A stretch of DNA of 39,740 bases from an uncultured Clostridia bacterium (GTDB lineage: Bacteria > Bacillota > Clostridia > Christensenellales > Borkfalkiaceae). A program made the position numbers and the translations under genes. Positions 39,606 to 39,740 of the stretch are shown here, in pieces. Position 1 is the stretch's first letter. Each line of letters starts with the position of its first letter. The stretch is from positions 1-39,740 of the forward strand of contig CANRDX010000013.1 of NCBI GenBank assembly GCA_947629485.1. Direction: 5' to 3'. Below the pieces are notes generated by a model. That model was given only the letters and a program-made list of their open reading frames with translations, ran no database searches and was not told the DNA's origin.

Positions 39606-39641
39606 CCTGTTTATTATAACTCCGTCTCCGTTCTCTGTCAA
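39606..39641 (-). promoter_or_regulatory. Consensus promoter of the BspA-like gene
   Basis: -35 TTGACA (39636-39641), 17 bp, -10 TATAAT (39613-39618), +1 near 39606. No palindrome is seen in this spacer. Confidence 0.75.
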
Positions 39642-39654
39642 CACCTCCGCCTTT

Positions 39655-39740
39655 GAGGGGCAGGAAGCCCTACCCCGTTTACGGGGGAGGGTGTCACGGC
39701 TTTGCCGTGACAGGTGGGGGTCTTGCTGTCCCTTTTAGGG
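39655..39740. repeat. Intergenic repeat at right edge
   Basis: Contains the GGGTGTCACGGCTTTGCCGTGACAGGTGGGGG hairpin-type unit found near 5860 and 6235. It continues past the window. Confidence 0.65.

Noticed and set aside
1..39740. tRNA or rRNA genes
   Set aside because: No cloverleaf with a GTTCGAATC-type T-arm and no rRNA sequence was recognised on either strand by eye; a tRNA search program would be decisive.

Overview
The window looks like chromosomal DNA of a low-GC-type Gram-positive bacterium with a fairly GC-rich genome, most likely an uncultured gut Clostridia lineage (Christensenellales-like; the order is an inference). Support comes from near-perfect sigma-A promoters (TTGACA, 17 bp, TATAAT), Firmicutes gene orders (obg-yhbY; dprA-topA-trmFO-hslV-hslU; tsaE-tsaB-rimI), a riboflavin ECF S component under an FMN riboswitch, many Cys-lipobox lipoproteins including BspA-type leucine-rich repeat proteins, and small GC-rich repeats in nearly every intergenic gap.

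Layout. 1-3.3 kb: a small XRE regulator divergent from a lipoprotein, then a complete type II restriction-modification system (controller protein, CfrBI-like endonuclease, convergent N4-cytosine/N6-adenine methyltransferase). 3.3-5.1 kb: yhbY and obg. 5.1-5.8 kb: a membrane protein/XRE operon. 5.8-8.4 kb: repeats surrounding a BspA-like lipoprotein gene preceded by a strongly structured, terminator-ended RNA. 8.5-9.2 kb: a YugP-type zinc peptidase. 9.25-14.1 kb (minus): tsaE-tsaB-rimI-hydrolase-murF-ddl, joining t6A tRNA modification and cell-wall precursor synthesis. 14.2-15.05 kb: ribU with its FMN riboswitch. 15.1-16.4 kb: a split membrane-protein gene divergent from another XRE gene. 16.4-18.0 kb: hisS-trxA. 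18.0-18.84 kb: repeats and two MITE copies. 18.84-29.9 kb (minus): rplS, a GT-C-like membrane protein, comM/yifB, dprA, topA, trmFO, hslV, hslU. 29.9-33.3 kb (minus): recF-PHP-VanW. 33.4-36.7 kb (plus): dnaA-mnmG. 36.7-39.7 kb: repeats, a lipoprotein divergent from an XRE gene, and a second BspA-like lipoprotein.

The most interesting pattern is four compact modules, each pairing one small XRE repressor with one envelope protein (lipoprotein or membrane protein). In the three divergent modules the envelope gene has an exact consensus promoter with a palindrome filling its -35/-10 spacer, and the palindrome sequence differs from module to module. They look like parallel, mutually insulated switches for surface proteins. 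Other leads are a predicted 143-nt structured RNA ahead of the first BspA lipoprotein, several promoters whose predicted start is at or within a few bases of the start codon (leaderless mRNAs), a 108-bp MITE family with 18-19 bp inverted ends, and the strand switch at recF/dnaA that may mark the origin region.
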